DNA of 64,000 bases from Alitta virens (Eukaryota > Annelida > Polychaeta > Phyllodocida > Nereididae): positions 10,858,407-10,922,406 of the forward strand of contig OW028584.1 in the NCBI GenBank assembly GCA_932294295.1. Reading direction: 5' to 3'. This document shows positions 1 to 14,000 of this stretch, one piece after another. Numbering within the stretch: position 1 is the stretch's first letter; every line of letters starts with the position of its first letter. Under the pieces are notes generated by a model that did not search any database, was not told where the DNA came from, and saw only the letters and a program-made list of their open reading frames with translations. The translations under genes and the position numbers were made by a program.

Positions 1-109
1 CTACTTATCTAAAAACAAAAAACATAAAAAAACTCAACAAATATGACAAGGAAAATGAATATTCTGCAGCATGCATCAATGCAATATAATAGGACTGGTG
101 GGTTAGCAG

Positions 110-268
110 TGATTAGGGCTTTACGTCCTGTATTTCAGCACTTGTTGGGCTAATTAGCTCGGGCAGAGACCGTGGTAATGAGATGAAGGATGAAACAGCC
201 ATCCAACTTAGGAATCAAACCCAGGAGCCAGTGGTTGGAAGCCCAGCGTGCTAGGTCCCAAACCAATA
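110..268 (-). repeat. tRNA-like SINE candidate
   Basis: On the minus strand a box-A-like motif (TAGCACGCTGG, 243-253) is followed by a box-B-like motif (GGTTTGATTCC, 211-221). These resemble an RNA polymerase III internal promoter. The gap between boxes is about 21 nt, shorter than in a true tRNA, so this is not a functional tRNA gene. A non-tRNA body follows down to about 110. A similar short-spaced pair occurs at 16406-16450. A degenerate tRNA-derived SINE is the best reading, but I cannot name a family and the ends are approximate. Confidence 0.35.
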
Positions 269-1908
269 TATATTTGAACTAATTCAACAGACAAACTAAT
301 CAAGAACAACAGACAAACTAATCAAAGAGCAATATTCATATCAACAGAGGTTACACAGAAGTGTCTCACAGGAAATGTCACACTTTGACAGCAATATCCT
401 TTCAAGATGACGTGACCTAGATTTAAAGCACTGCGACACACACATTACCCCAAGGAGATGAGTCATTCTTAAGCATCAAGGACAAGAAAAGCATTGAGCC
501 TCAAAGCAAGGTTGACGCAACCTGTAACTATAACAACAGCAGGGATGATAGTATTCATGAGTCAATGACCTCACAGCAGCATCAGCAGCAGCAGGAACAC
601 ATTTGCCATCACACAAGACACAGGTTCATGTCTGTAGGCATCATCACACTTGAGATGCTGGTGTATGTGATTACATGTCATTACAGCTAGCCTACTGGTT
701 GTAAGGGTTGGGTTAGCATAGATCACAGAAAAGAGGAGTCCTATGCAGCCATCAAAAGACCTAATGACCATATAACTGGGGAGGTTGGTGCGCTCTTCGG
801 TCCCCTAAATCCAACCGAGATCGGACGCGGATTCTCCACCAAAGTCTTAAGTAACACAAGCACCGGGAGACGCATTAAGATAACACCAGCTTACAAGGAA
901 TTCGGAGGAAATGTCTCGCCCTGCAGACTAGAATTGTTGTCGCCAAGGCTTGTCGTTACGAAGTGCTTACTTTTGCTTTGGGTGTGGCTTGTCCGCAACA
1001 AGCAAAACTCCAAAACTCCTCCTCAGCTTGAAGTGCTGTTGCAGTTAGCCGCAAATCTTGACAAGCCACAACCGGCTGGCTAACACAACCCGAACATCAC
1101 AAAGGATGCATCAGCCTCAGCAGCAACTAAGTGCGTGTCTGATGTTACACAAGTTTTAATGCGATTCACAGAATCCATATCATGTCTGCAGACCCAGCAG
1201 TTCTGACACAGCCGCATCAAGAGTTATAATGTTACCAGTTTCCAAGACAGCTTCCCATCTGAGATGCCTTTTTCTATTGCTTGCCATAACAAGGCACACT
1301 CCAGTGCAAATGTCATATGAATGACTGGGGATGCCGTGGTACAAATAAGACACCATGTTCCTCTTCTTTCATTTTTCTTATAATTCCAGACTAATCAAAA
1401 TGACCAATTGATGTTCTCTTCTGTATGAAAGGTGTCCAACTCAACAATATTGTAGGTATTTAATGATATACCAAGAACCAGCAGAAACCGAAAACAATCC
1501 TCTCTATTGAATCTATCAATATCATCCCAACGACTGACCTAACTCACAACAAAACATATCTGGAATACATTATTCAATGCTGGGGTAATATTGTTCACAA
1601 TGATTCAATCGCAAATGCATTTAGCCTGTTCCATCAATACTTCGCTTCAGCTTACATCCTAGGGTATCAAGTTGCAGGAACCTGCAGTCCATTCACATGG
1701 AGCCATAGTTAAAACATGCCATGAGGCAAAAAGACATCTCTCATGCAAGGGTCACATTAAAAGCATTGGCAAAGCGCATCAATCCCTTTTACTTCAGTAA
1801 ACTGTTGCGTCCCGATAACTTATCCGAATTCATTGAATATAGATAGGTGCATTCCTATTGCACTTTGTAGGTTTTCGTTGGCTTCAGATCTACATTGCTC
1901 CCTCTCTG

Positions 1909-1950
1909 CCTTTTTTCTCTCTCTCCCCCCCCCCCCTTTTTTTCTCTCTT
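1909..1950 (+). repeat. 42-nt pure pyrimidine (C/T) tract
   Basis: An uninterrupted run of C and T containing a central C run between CT-rich flanks. The opposite strand is homopurine. Tracts of this kind can form triplex (H-DNA) structures and are length-unstable. It sits inside MEIOC intron 6, so on the transcribed strand it reads as A/G and is not a splice-acceptor polypyrimidine tract. Confidence 0.85.
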
Positions 1951-2526
1951 ATGTGTTATTGATCACAACTGGAAAGCTCCAGGGACCACTTCGCAAAAAA
2001 AGAGGATATCCCATATGTGATATGCAAGTTCAGTGACACATCAGTCTGTCAGATATGGCGCGGAAATGGACCAGCAATTTCATCTATCTTGACATAATCT
2101 AAACAAAATGCTTTATCAGACTTCATATGTCCATTAAACTCCTACACTATCATGTCAGTGATGTCACTATGCCACATAACGGATCTGAACTCATGCCCTA
2201 CTTTCCAGAGATAATTACAGATAAAACCCGTGGGATGAAATTATAGCATTAGCCACCTGGCATACTTGAATAGAAGAGGATAACTGAGCTAACGAGACTC
2301 ATAAATATTGAACAGCTACAACTCAAACTAATGCAACCTCGCCGATCACAAAACACTAATGTTAGCAAGCAAATATCATGATCATAATGGACCATTAACA
2401 TACATGAAATTGCAACTAATATATAATTTTATAAAAATTTTACGACTGGATGGCAATCACCATTTAGCCAACATATGCAGAAATGACGTCCAACATAAAC
2501 ATTCATTTAGCTCAGACACCTCCATG

Positions 2527-3144
2527 TCAAGTAAGAACTAGAAAAAGCTTAGCATCAATCCCAGACAATAGGATGATTCGCGACTGGTCTGATGGATATA
2601 AAAATCGAGAGGAGGACAGAAGAGGAGAGAATAAGGAGGAATTACTGGTGGCCATTGGCAAGGCAAATTGGGGGCCAGCTGTCAGGTCTTGCAGGGCAAG
2701 GTCCGCCGACAATGATTTCTGCTTCAACATAAAGCGCACGAGTTGTGGCGGCCAAGGTGAAGAGGTCGTAGCATGGGGGGAATGTGTGGGCTGCCGAAGC
2801 CAAGACATAAACGCCTGGGCCATCTCTAATGGTGGTAGTTGGTGGGGCCCGGTGCTCACATCAGCCTCTGTAATGGGCACGGCTCGCCCTCCCTGACCTT
2901 GAAGACAAGCTCGACATTCATGACAACATCTCGTCACAGCAGCATTTCTACTTTCCCCAGCTTCCGCAGTCTTTGCGTTAGCCCACGGAATCTCTGATTC
3001 AGACAGAGACCTGACTTGAAACTCAAAACACATCTCACCCATCAAATTGTACTCATGGGACAAAGAAAAACAAAAGAAACATCTCACTTTGATCTCTCTC
3101 CTCTTCAATAGCAAGAGAATCCAGACCTTATCCCTAATGGCCAT
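2527..3144 (-). other. Unexplained 205-codon ORF in GC-richer block of MEIOC intron
   Basis: An ATG at 3144 opens a 205-codon frame on the minus strand. The core (about 2620-3000) is clearly richer in G and C than its surroundings, and an overlapping 137-codon frame is open on the plus strand (2483-2896). I recognise no domain, signal peptide or repeat. The protein has several Cys/His residues near residues 75-85 (two Cys, a His, then two further Cys) but they do not form a standard zinc-finger spacing. There is no splice evidence tying it to MEIOC. It could be a chance frame in a GC-rich patch, a conserved noncoding element, or a nested or retro-copied exon. I assign no function. Confidence 0.2.
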
Positions 3145-4189
3145 CTTTGTTGCCTTGCACTATATATCACTCAGCAAAATGAATGATGCACTTCTTCGTC
3201 TACTACAAGACGACTAAAATGTACAAAGATGAAGACGTCTTCTCCTTTCATCATGATAACTGTTTCTAGTAAATAATCAATGGTCTTTCTGTAAACCAAG
3301 GAATAGAGGGAAAATGTATAGAGGCCCATTACAGACCTTTTGAGACCCTCCTTCTCTATTTTCACCTAAAAACTACCTTTAAGCTTAATAAATGTCTTGG
3401 CTTTGCCGAGCCACTCTAATAACAATTTAGTTGGGCTGAAATTAAGCTCCTAAATCAAGTCGAAGGACATTTGATGCTGCTGTCTGAACTCCAGCCAAGC
3501 CCAATGTCTCCTTTCATATTAATCAAGTCAGCACTTTTTTATAGTTTGTTAATTAATTAACATCCTGCAATACTTCAATCTGATTGCAGTTCCATTGAAG
3601 TGCAACAAAGATCATTGGCATTTATTGAAGTTCAAAGATTTCTACATCTTGCCAAAAAGAGAAAAGTTCACCTTGTCCCAAACCTTATTATCCCTCGTTC
3701 GGTTGTAAAGCTCGTAAAATGTCCATTAAATCACTGTGAAAACACAAGCTCAGGGGAAAATTGGAAAACAAACATTTCCATTGGCCATTGCCACCTAAAC
3801 CACATTTCAGGCTGCTCCTGCACACACACAAGTAACATTAGGCTTACAAAATAAACAACCTCGGTTGTCCCTACAATAGAGAATAAAACAATGTTCACCA
3901 CTAATATAAGGAATTATTGTACTATCCTGCAACACAGAACTGGCGAATTTCCAAAAATAATAATTTAAAAAAAAAGTATATTAATTTTGTGCTTTCATAA
4001 CATGAAAACCATGTGGCAATGAGGGGTGTCCTGACAGCCTTGTTTAAAAGAAGCTCCTGGGCATTAATCTTTAGGCAGATTTTAGAAATTTCGAATGACT
4101 AACTGTTAGTGACTACAAAATATTAGTAACTACGACATATGAGCTTAACATACATAATCAAAAGTTCAACATTGATGAATTTGACTTAC

Positions 4190-5085
4190 CTTGGAGGCTT
4201 GAATCCAGGGAAGAAAGGAGGCATTCCATAGAAGTGTGGAGGCATCATGTCAAAGAACATCTCATTACCCATGAAAGGAGGAACTCTGGCAAAGTAAGGG
4301 TCAAACGGTGGGAAGTACTCGAGGCCTTCAGGTCCAAAGGGAGGTGATCCTGGGGGTGGAGGGAAAGGAGGAAACCCCATTCGATATTTGGCAAAGTGAG
4401 CAGCAAGAAGGGCGGGTGGCAGGTTGGTCAATTCAGGAGGCAGGAATTCATCCATGTAAGGGTTACCATGAAGAAACTGTTGGTGGTGAAAGTCTTTAGG
4501 AAAGTGGTCGACTCCTTCAGGGGCAGACATAGCTGAGCGACCAGGGAATCTGTCCATGCCGCCTGGAGGTTTGTGTTGCTCAGAATTCTCGCTAACATGG
4601 CGCTGTCTGGCAAAAAAGGGCAATCGCTGGCAGTTCTGGTTGTAAAGAAACCTCGGGTCCACTGCGGGTGAGTGACCAGCAGGCGGTGGACCTTGGGCAG
4701 CTGAGTATTTATGATTGAAACCTCTCTGTTGCTGCTGAGGCTGCGGCTGGCGATGGTTGTGATGGACCAAATGCTGGAAATTTGCAGCTCCAGGAATAGG
4801 CATACCTTGGCTTTCATAGCCAGACGAAGGTGTACTATCAGACACTGAATTAGGCGTAGATGGATTAGACCACTGACTGCTGGTAGCTGTATTTGTAGAA
4901 GCGGTGGAGGTCATAACCCTGATTGGTTGCATCATACCCCGGTGCTGTGGCTGTGTGCTATGCTGATGTGATGTTTGTTGGTCTGTCTCCCTGTTTTCCT
5001 TTCGCTCCCGTGTTATGGCCTGAAGCAGTTTTTCCTTATTTGACAAAAACTCCAGCTGCGTATTTGAAAGTTGACCATTCAGAGC
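4190..5085 (-). CDS. MEIOC: MEIOC exon 6, Pro/aromatic-rich exon before the coiled coil
   Basis: 896 bp, 298 codons plus two bases. The acceptor is TATTCTTGTTGCAG and the donor is CCTCCAAG|GTAAGT. It starts with a charged helix (LEFLSNKEKLLQAITRERK), followed by a Q/S/T/H-rich linker and a C-terminal Pro/Phe/Met segment with FPPFPPPPG, FFDMMPPHFYG and FFPGFKPP. Vertebrate MEIOC has a comparable FNDMMYGD...FGFQRP segment immediately before its coiled-coil domain, so the next exon, off the window, should start that domain. Confidence 0.85.
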
Positions 5086-8000
5086 CTGCAACAAGAATAA
5101 CCAAATTCACCTTAAGGATCTGCATGTGACAAAATATGCCAGATCCTAAACAAAATACTGACAAACCACAATTATATGGTTAAATTATGAGGTCTCTTTC
5201 ATACAAAGGACAGCAAATTAAACTTATATAGGCTATCCCTCCTTTATATCAGCAATTTATTTTACTGCAAATATTGTTTTAAATTCAAACATAAGTCTTT
5301 TCAGAAAGAACTGGCCATATAGATATTTCTGTATAATGTCTGTAACCACGCATTATCCTACTTCACATTCTGTCTTCGGATGATGTTATAAAATGCTTCT
5401 TACCTGAGCTAATAACACTTTATCCAGGCCAAGAGTGTCCTGAATACCTGAATTTGCCCATGTGTCTATTTGACCCTGTTGAGACTGTTGTGCATTGAAC
5501 TGTTGAGCCTGATGAGTTTGTTGCCCCTGGGAGGTCGCAAGCTTGCTGAATCGTTGACCCCTCAATCCATCCTGCGGTTGCTGTTGTTTCAGAGCGTCAT
5601 AAAACATGTCGTAGAATTTGTCACCTCCATTCACAGCAGCAGTAGCAAAGCCGTTCTGGTTGCTGAATTGATGCTTGCTGTTGAGCTGCTGTTGCTGTTG
5701 CTGTTGTTGCCAGTCTCTTTGCCCTGGTTGTTGTTGCTGTCGCATCTGCTGTTGATCTTGGTTGCTGTTAAGCCCACTGCTAACATGGTTAGACTGGTTT
5801 CTTCGTCCGGTGTCACTGAACGAATTCATAACTGACATATCGAACATCGAGTCCAATCCCCGCTGTCCATTTCTCATTGGAAGGTCATTACGACCGTTTA
5901 TGTCATTCTGAAAGCCTGAGCCGCGCAGAAAATCTCCTCTTCCCATTTTATCTGTTTGGATATTGTCGGTGTGGCATTGTCTGGCACCATTCATATTGGC
6001 TGCCAAGTCCCAAGCGAAGTTTTGAAGGTCTTGAGTATTGTAGGTCTGCTTGTTACCACCTGGTAAACCCCTCATGTTCCCACTGAAATTTGTCTTGTAA
6101 TCATTTTTGAAGTCGTTCTTGAAATTGCTTTTGTCCCCATGGCCAAAAGTCTGGGCATTCGTAATTTGCGAGTTGTGTAAATTTGAACCATATCCCAATG
6201 AGTCACCGTCACCTCGACTCCCTGGTGGCAGTAGACTCCCTGACTCTTGTTCTCCTTGACTCCCTGCACCCGTGTCATTGCCATTTAACCACAACTGATT
6301 CAAGTGACCCCTGGAAATAAAAAACGCACACGATAAGGACACATGCAACATGTATTTGTACTCGTAAAGAAATAGCGAAACTCAATTTTCCCAAAAGTAT
6401 TTTACACCGAACAGAATGATTTGTGGATTCGAAGTTCTGCTGAAACAGTTGTCAACATTGAGATTTACTATATTACAGAATTAAGAGAATCCCATGCCAT
6501 CTTCTCGTCCTACAAATTCATGCATTATGCCACTTGCATTTCACTACAACTGCCATTTCTTTATCTTCGCCTAGTCTGATTTATGCCTTTTATGGACACT
6601 TTGGCTTCCATATTTCCATTGCATGAATCATTGAGTGCTATTTTTTCAAAAGAAAATATCTCAGCAGAAGTTTCGAAATTAATGAGCCTTGGGGCCTCAA
6701 CCATTAACTTGTTGAATCAACAAAGCGACGTAGCATTGTGTTGAAAAAAATAACCACAAATCATACCAGGGAGACATATTACAGAATCCGCTTTATGCCA
6801 TAAGGAAATGCATAACTGTATATCTAACGCCTACTGGGAACAAAGAACTTCGGCTATACAACCATCATTCAAGTAAGATGAACATGGATTTTTAGTCCGA
6901 GGGGATCGGGAAGTTGGATGGTAGCTACAGATATCCACTAATGCCACAATTCAAAGTTTTCCCCAATGCAAACAGATAGCAGTGTGTCGCCAATTCATAT
7001 CACTTAACAGGTAGCAGCTGTATATATGCAAGCTTACAGCTCAGAATTATGCATAAGCGTGCGGCTGAGTTGTGTCTTGGCAGTAGCTTCGACTATTCAT
7101 TGAAGCTTATATGAATTCATTGCGGTACAAAATCAACACAAATTTTTTTTTATATTGCCCTTTGAGAGTTAGGAGCATAGGGATTCACACTTCATCGAAG
7201 AACTTTTTGGTAAAAAAGTATAACTTTGTCTTCAATAATGCATCATATTGGCAGAATCATCAAGGGACAAATATATATAAAAAACAATACATTACTATGG
7301 TTGGATTTCAGCAGTCTCACTGATTCAAAAAACATGAAATACTATTCTGTACTAAATAAACTGCATTGTTTACTATATTAAGTACTATATACATGACGAG
7401 ATCATTTATATTTTTTACGCATTATATTTTTATGCATTGAAGAACAGAACATAATGCTTAAATAGTTAACAAGGAATTTCACAGTATCAAATATCAATCA
7501 AGGCACAGAACTTCAGTATAGTGAAGAAAAAGTATCCTTCACAAAATTTCCTTACAGATTGAAGTTACAGCGTGAAACAATTTTACAGTAGGAGAATCAA
7601 GAATCAAACTGATACATACCTGTCCAAATTAAATACATCGTTTGCCTGGGTTTGAGAATGTGATGGTAACTGAGATAAATTTGAGCTTTTTCCATTGATC
7701 CCATTGTAGGCGAACAACGATTGATCATCTTCCAGGATCTTTGAGACAAGATCATCCAGGGCTCCAAATCCACCGCTACTTGTGCTGCTACCAAGGCCGA
7801 ACTTGTCACTCGACTGGCTTTTGTCTAAGCTCTGCAAAAGCCAAATAACTGAAGATGAAACGGCAAGTCAAGGATGCTCAGACACCAAAATACTATTTCG
7901 CTCCAAATGCCAAAGATAAGTATATCTACTGTAGTAGAAAAAACACACTATCTTCACAAACAAAAATAACAATAAACGATTTCATTTCTCAATACATTTG

Positions 8001-11000
8001 GCAGCATAGAGGATTCACAAACACAATATGAAGCTTCATGTTGAACTAATCAAGACTACAAAAAAATGAAACCTACAACCTCACCATAAGATAAATACAT
8101 ACATAACATATGTACCTGCTTCTTTCAGTAGGGCCGAAAGAAAAAAATTGTTTGGTTCCGATTTCATAGCGTTCAAAAAGTAGGGGCGGGGTGGTAGGTC
8201 GGTCAAATAATCTTTCTTTTTTTAAATTAAAATGCATAGTACAGTATTTTTAAACTGTTCGAAAAAGCTTGAGAAGTCCATAAAAAGTTTAGGGTAGGGG
8301 GGATTTTACATAGGGTAGGTAGGAAATCGGAACCAACCTAATTTTTTTTCATTCGGCCTAGTCACCCAAAACCTATACATACACAAATTACATATATGCA
8401 GCAACATAATAAATAAAGTAAAGCACTCACGTCTGAAGGGAGATCAAGAAAGTTGTGGGAGTCATTTGAGGTCACAGAGGTCAAGTGTAGGTCACCAGAG
8501 GTCATGGGGTCAATACCCTCCAAGCCCCAGGGTGCGAAGACAGTCTGGTCACCTCCTCCCATCGACAAGCTGCCTAGTGCTTCTTGTAGCTGCCCCATTG
8601 TTGGTCCAGTCTGCAAAAACAAAGCAATTAATTAAGCATCATTGCAAACCAAATGCAAGACCGGGTATTTTGGTTAAATATGACATTCTTAGTTTCCTAA
8701 TCTCTCATGGTATCTGAAATTTTGATGTTTGTGCTATATGGGCAGTTCAGTTATAATAAATGCATTTTTAGAGTTTTAAGATATGACTTTGATTTTTTTA
8801 CTTTATACATATGTACAAAGGTATTTTCCCACATGAATATCAACCTACTGTCACTGACTGATCGATTTGACAATATTATACTGTATTCTGTAACGCATAT
8901 TCAATGCTCATTGAGCATGCTCTGCCAGGAATCAGATACACGAACAACTCTCATTTACATCAACAGTTTGGCTTTCCTCCTCAATCTACAAGTTCTACCT
9001 AAATAATGGGAATGCACCTATGTACATATGCTTGCAATACAAAGAAATTCTGTTCCCTCCAGTTGTCGGTTCATTAGCCCTTTGCACCTCATCTTCTCCA
9101 TATATTTATGACCTGTATCCCTGAATTTACAATAGAACTTACCGCCCTAGGCACATATTCAAAAACAAATGTTTTGAGCACTAAATCAAACTATGGATGT
9201 GTAATTCCCGACAACTTCCAAGCTCAAACACAAACATTAATTCAACAAAGCGATTCCGCTTCGTCTTGGAAAGCTTTGGATTGGAAATTAAATCTATCGT
9301 GTAGTATTAAGTGTCTAAGTACATGTAGTTGGCAGCGCTCAATTTTCCAAAGCCGTCATTACCACGGCCCACATTTCAAGCCCACAGCAAAGCCTAATGG
9401 AGAAGTTAGAATGCTAATGGGTCGTTCATAATCGGTTAATTGATGGATAATTGAGACCTGATGAGACCGACTGCACTACAACTCAGTAGCGACAGAACGA
9501 AGTCATGCACTAGCCATGTAAATCACAGAGAGAAACCTGAGGCAACTAGGTTTGCCTTGGAAATCAATGACATAAAACCTGGAACTCACTAAGGTTCGAG
9601 GAAATTGGGATAAATTGCCATATTAATGACTTCAGAAGAAATAACATGGCAATTACCAATGATAAATTTGAACATCCTGATCCCACTGATGCCTTCTTGC
9701 AAGTTATAGAACGATTTGTCAACATGCCACATTCATTACCCTAGTTTACAATACAAACATAGACCAAGCAAATGGTGTTCAAAAAATGAAGGATGTGAAA
9801 GATAAAATTGCCAGGGAACTTTTTAATCCAGTGCTTTTGAGACAAGACAACTCAAAATGACAAATATTTCAGTATTAACTGATGCTATTATGATTATACA
9901 ACGTTCTTAACAGCAAGCTTTGCAGGCATTGGAAGCTACCGCATCAAATATTCTCACTGAAACTAAGGCATCTCTCATAAAACAACTTTCAATGGCAAAC
10001 CTTATATCTTACAGGTCTTATATATCTTAGATGTGCGGCTCTCATGTTATGAAACTTTCTTCACAAAATGAGCACAATAAATCCTAATCCTGTGCTTAGC
10101 GCGAACGATACCAAAGTTTCTTTTCCCTCTTTCTTCTTCCTCAATAGATCCACACACACAATCCTCATGATTTACTACATGTCACTTTGGAGGAATTAAT
10201 CACAGGACACGATTCAACAACTCTCGCTCTGTGAACGTGCGGTGGCCATTGTACTGGCAATCTCCAGGGGAATGATGAAATTGAATCAACTTGAATCGCT
10301 GACAACTTCATAACTTCGTTTCTCACTAGAGCAAAAAGCCCTCGCTCACAATGGTAGCAATGCTGTCACAGACTGGCTCATTGTGCTTGCTACTGTACTC
10401 ATTCCAGCCCTGAAAGGACTAATCCTGTTCCTACTGAGATAATGAACACAGCTAAGCTTGCTACAGCCAGCAAACCCACTCCCAAGCAACCTTATCGTTA
10501 TTTATTCAGCCTTCCATGGTGGGCTCTAGCACTCTCTCGCTGCGCCCCGGTCACCATCTTTGCTCCGTCCCAGTCCCACCGGTAATTTAATTTCACCAAT
10601 GGAATGTTTCTTAGCCTTTTTTCCGTCCTTTTTTCTCCGTTTTTTTCTCTCCGTCCTTCGTTTATTTACTTGCCAAGGTCGTAATTAATTACAGAACAGT
10701 CCCAGGCCACTATACTAACACTGGTCCTTTCCTCCCAACCAATCCATTCTGGGCCATGTTAAGTAACCTATTCACCAAATAGATAGCCTATCTTTATTTC
10801 ATTTACTTACACTCTCTCACAGGCAAAGTACAGTGTGCATGGAGCAGTAAATAAGTCCAATATCCCATTTAGGCCTAATGCATTAAACTTAAGTTATAAA
10901 TATACAATTCGTTATTTAATGTTTAAGTGCACAATCATGTTCATGCTGCAAATTGCAAGGTTAGATGAAAGACAAATTCATTTCTCTCTCATCTATGAGG

Positions 11001-14000
11001 TTTTTCAAAGCTCCAACTCACTGAAATAGTAATTAGTGATGTAACCTAGAAATTCATTCACAAAGGTTTCTTTTAACCTTCAAAGCATTTCAGTGCGGCC
11101 CAATAGCCATTTTTTCCCTTTGCTAATTGTTTCTTTAAGGGATGGACCTGTCTGTGAGGCAGAGCAAAGGAACAGTATTAGCAGATTGTTTGCAACACCA
11201 ATTAGGGAGCACAACAAGAGATAATCAGGCGGTCATGCCCAGGGAAATGGTCATGTAACATCATTAGCAGCTAAAGCACAGTTAGGTGTCAGCTTGCTTG
11301 ATATTGTTAATGAGAGACTTGTTTGATGAGAAGCAAGGCTGAGAGCGCAGACTCAAGGTTAATGCGGGAATGCCTCATTAAAGCTGATGTCCCGTCCCTA
11401 TCCAACGGTCTATGGGCTATTTTATGCTATGTTATGGTATTAGGTGCAACGCATGTTGCGCAATGTAATGTAATTAAGTTCAGACAATGCCAAGCATTCC
11501 TAAGCACCTTTGAGTTTAATTAACTGCCTTGTTAATCTTCCTAAGAGGAGGTGATATAAACAGAAAGCAGAGCCAGCTAACATGAGCAAACATTTCATTC
11601 AGTTTTGAACAAACAAAAACCATGAGGAAATAGAAGAACTGTGCATAATTCACACACAACAGCCTGCACAGGGCCACAGATAGCTGCTGCTGTTGCTGCA
11701 CACTAAACAATCTGCAATTCATTTTCTCCCCTAGATCTCCAATGCAAGCCACAAACTTCAATGTTTACTGGAGCCAAGTTGGCTTCAGACTGGCGTCAAC
11801 ATTAGCCGAGCACACTCATTCTTATCTGTAGGAATAATGACGCAATCCGAGGTGTGGGGCACGCGCAGCCTCCCGACAAAATCCTAAGGAAAATCCCGGC
11901 ACCCTCCGGCTCCCGCCGTCATTGATGTTGCATTAAGTACAGCCCCAAAACATAAAGATGGAAACGAAATAATGTTTACAAGTTCCGAGCAGCCATTTCA
12001 ATTTGCCGGGGCACAGCGGATTAAGGCGATGGTGAGAAAGGACATGGAAAGGCATTCGCGAGTCACTGCGAGGCATTGTGTGATGAAATAAAGGCATGAG
12101 TAGGTTGAGACATGCGAAAACAAGTGGAAGTGGCAGGCTGGAAGGCAATTGCAACGTAATGGACTAGAGCCATGTCATGTTAAATGGAGTATGGCAAGGG
12201 TGCCCCATGCCACCCTATCAATGCACTATCAGTCCATTATGCACCTCCTAAACCCAAAAGCCATTCTGATGAGGATATCACAGGGAAAGGAGGAGTGGTT
12301 GACTCCAATTGAGACCTGCGGAACAACAGTGTCTCTATCAAGTCTCCCTGTGCCCGTTTAGACCCGATTCACACGCGAACCCCTAAATCTTTATCGAAGC
12401 TTCCTCCGCAGACACTTAATGCCCGGTGAATGCCCGGTGAATGCCCGGTGAATGCCCGGTGAAGTTTTATGCGCATTTGGCATGCCATCCTTTAGATACA
12501 AGAGCACCATTGGTCACTGGTGGAATCAATGGCAAGCCATCAAGTGCCATAAGCGCAAAATGACAAGTCATTAGGCCGGCTGTGGAATGACAGGGAAGCC
12601 ATAGCTCAGATGATAGGCCTAAGAGTCGGCCATGGCACCTCTGACCTATCCTGGCAGCCTTAAGGCCAGTCTTGCCAACCTAATGATGGGTGGGGTAAAG
12701 ATAGAGACTGCCCTACAACTCATGACCTGCTGATGATCATTTGATGGATGTGATAACAATCAACATCTTTAGTGGCTGTGCATATTCCTCATCTTTACAG
12801 GAATTACTTGTTTTGCCAGTTAAGAGCATCCATAAGCAGACAACTGCTCCATGGGACTAGACCTTGCCTCAGGACCAAAATATTGACAGCACAACTGTGT
12901 TGATTCTGATGGAAACCCAGAATGATGCTGCCGAAAGAAAAACAAGACTCACACCCACACCAAAGAGATATTGATTTAGATGGGGACCACCGAAGGAGCT
13001 AAGTGTAATGGCAAGAGAACGAAGGAAACTGTCACAGACAAGCACATCCTTCATCATGCTCCGATGGTTACCGGTTATTCCTGCAGCTTTCCATCGAGAA
13101 CTGTTTGTTTTGCCTTGTGGCTTATTTTTCGTCACATTCTCAACCTCTGGAACTTACACAACAGCATAAGATATAGTCTGATCGAGTACTAGAGCCTTAA
13201 AATACAGTATACTCCTTGTGAACACTAACAACAATATGGAAAGCTCCATGTTCAATAACAGCTTACATTTACCATAATAAGAAACATCAACAATACATCT
13301 CCCTTGTTGACAAGCCAATAAACCAATATTATGACAATTACAAATACGGCGTAGTATCAAGTAATCATTGTGTAAAAAAATGCCAGCAAACAACCATTAG
13401 TGTAATTATTACCCTTGTTTGTAAAGATCATAAGTAACAGAGATAGATCAATGTTTAATTTAACAGATACACTGATGCGCTAACTGCAATAAGCATAATA
13501 ACACAGCAACCTCTCGAAAACAACAACAATGCAGGCGAATGGATGATGTCATCCACTCAAAAATAACCCAAAGAAGAGGGTGACAGTTGACAGGTGAAGG
13601 ATGGCCACAAGAAGACACAGCTGCCACAGCACAATACAAGTTCCCTCAGATAAGTGCAACCCATCAAAAACACAAGTGTACTCCTCAACATGAACACACG
13701 AGGCCTGGCACCTTGGACACATCTGACACGTTCTTTCAATAACACATGTGCTTTTAGTTACATAACTTGCACAATGCACAACGCACAGTAGTTGCCATTT
13801 TGCAAGTGTCATATGAACTGCGTGTCATATTATAATGCAAGATACTTGGCGTTCAGTCAGCGATAACCAACTGTGTTCTGTATATAAAAATATCACAGGT
13901 TTCAACTACATTGCGCAACGATATTAATAAACTTTGTTCATTATTCATTATTACATCATGCCTAATACTTTTTATATTATAAATTACTCCTTGTATCATC

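Larger units (their letters stand above)
1..4189 (-). other. MEIOC intron 6 (left part, runs off window)
   Basis: This is noncoding on the evidence available. The MEIOC exon ending at 4190 has a good donor and leaves the frame two bases into a codon. I searched the minus strand here for an acceptor followed by the conserved MEIOC C-terminal coiled coil and found none, so the remaining exons should lie beyond position 1. The stretch holds a SINE-like element (about 110-268), a pure pyrimidine tract (1909-1950) and an unexplained open, more GC-rich block (about 2527-3144). Positions 781-1130 are also GC-richer, with nothing I recognise. Confidence 0.6.

Noticed and set aside
11091..11330. Apparent enrichment of homeodomain TAAT/ATTA cores.
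   Set aside because: About five cores in 230 bp is what the local AT content predicts, so this is not evidence for an enhancer.
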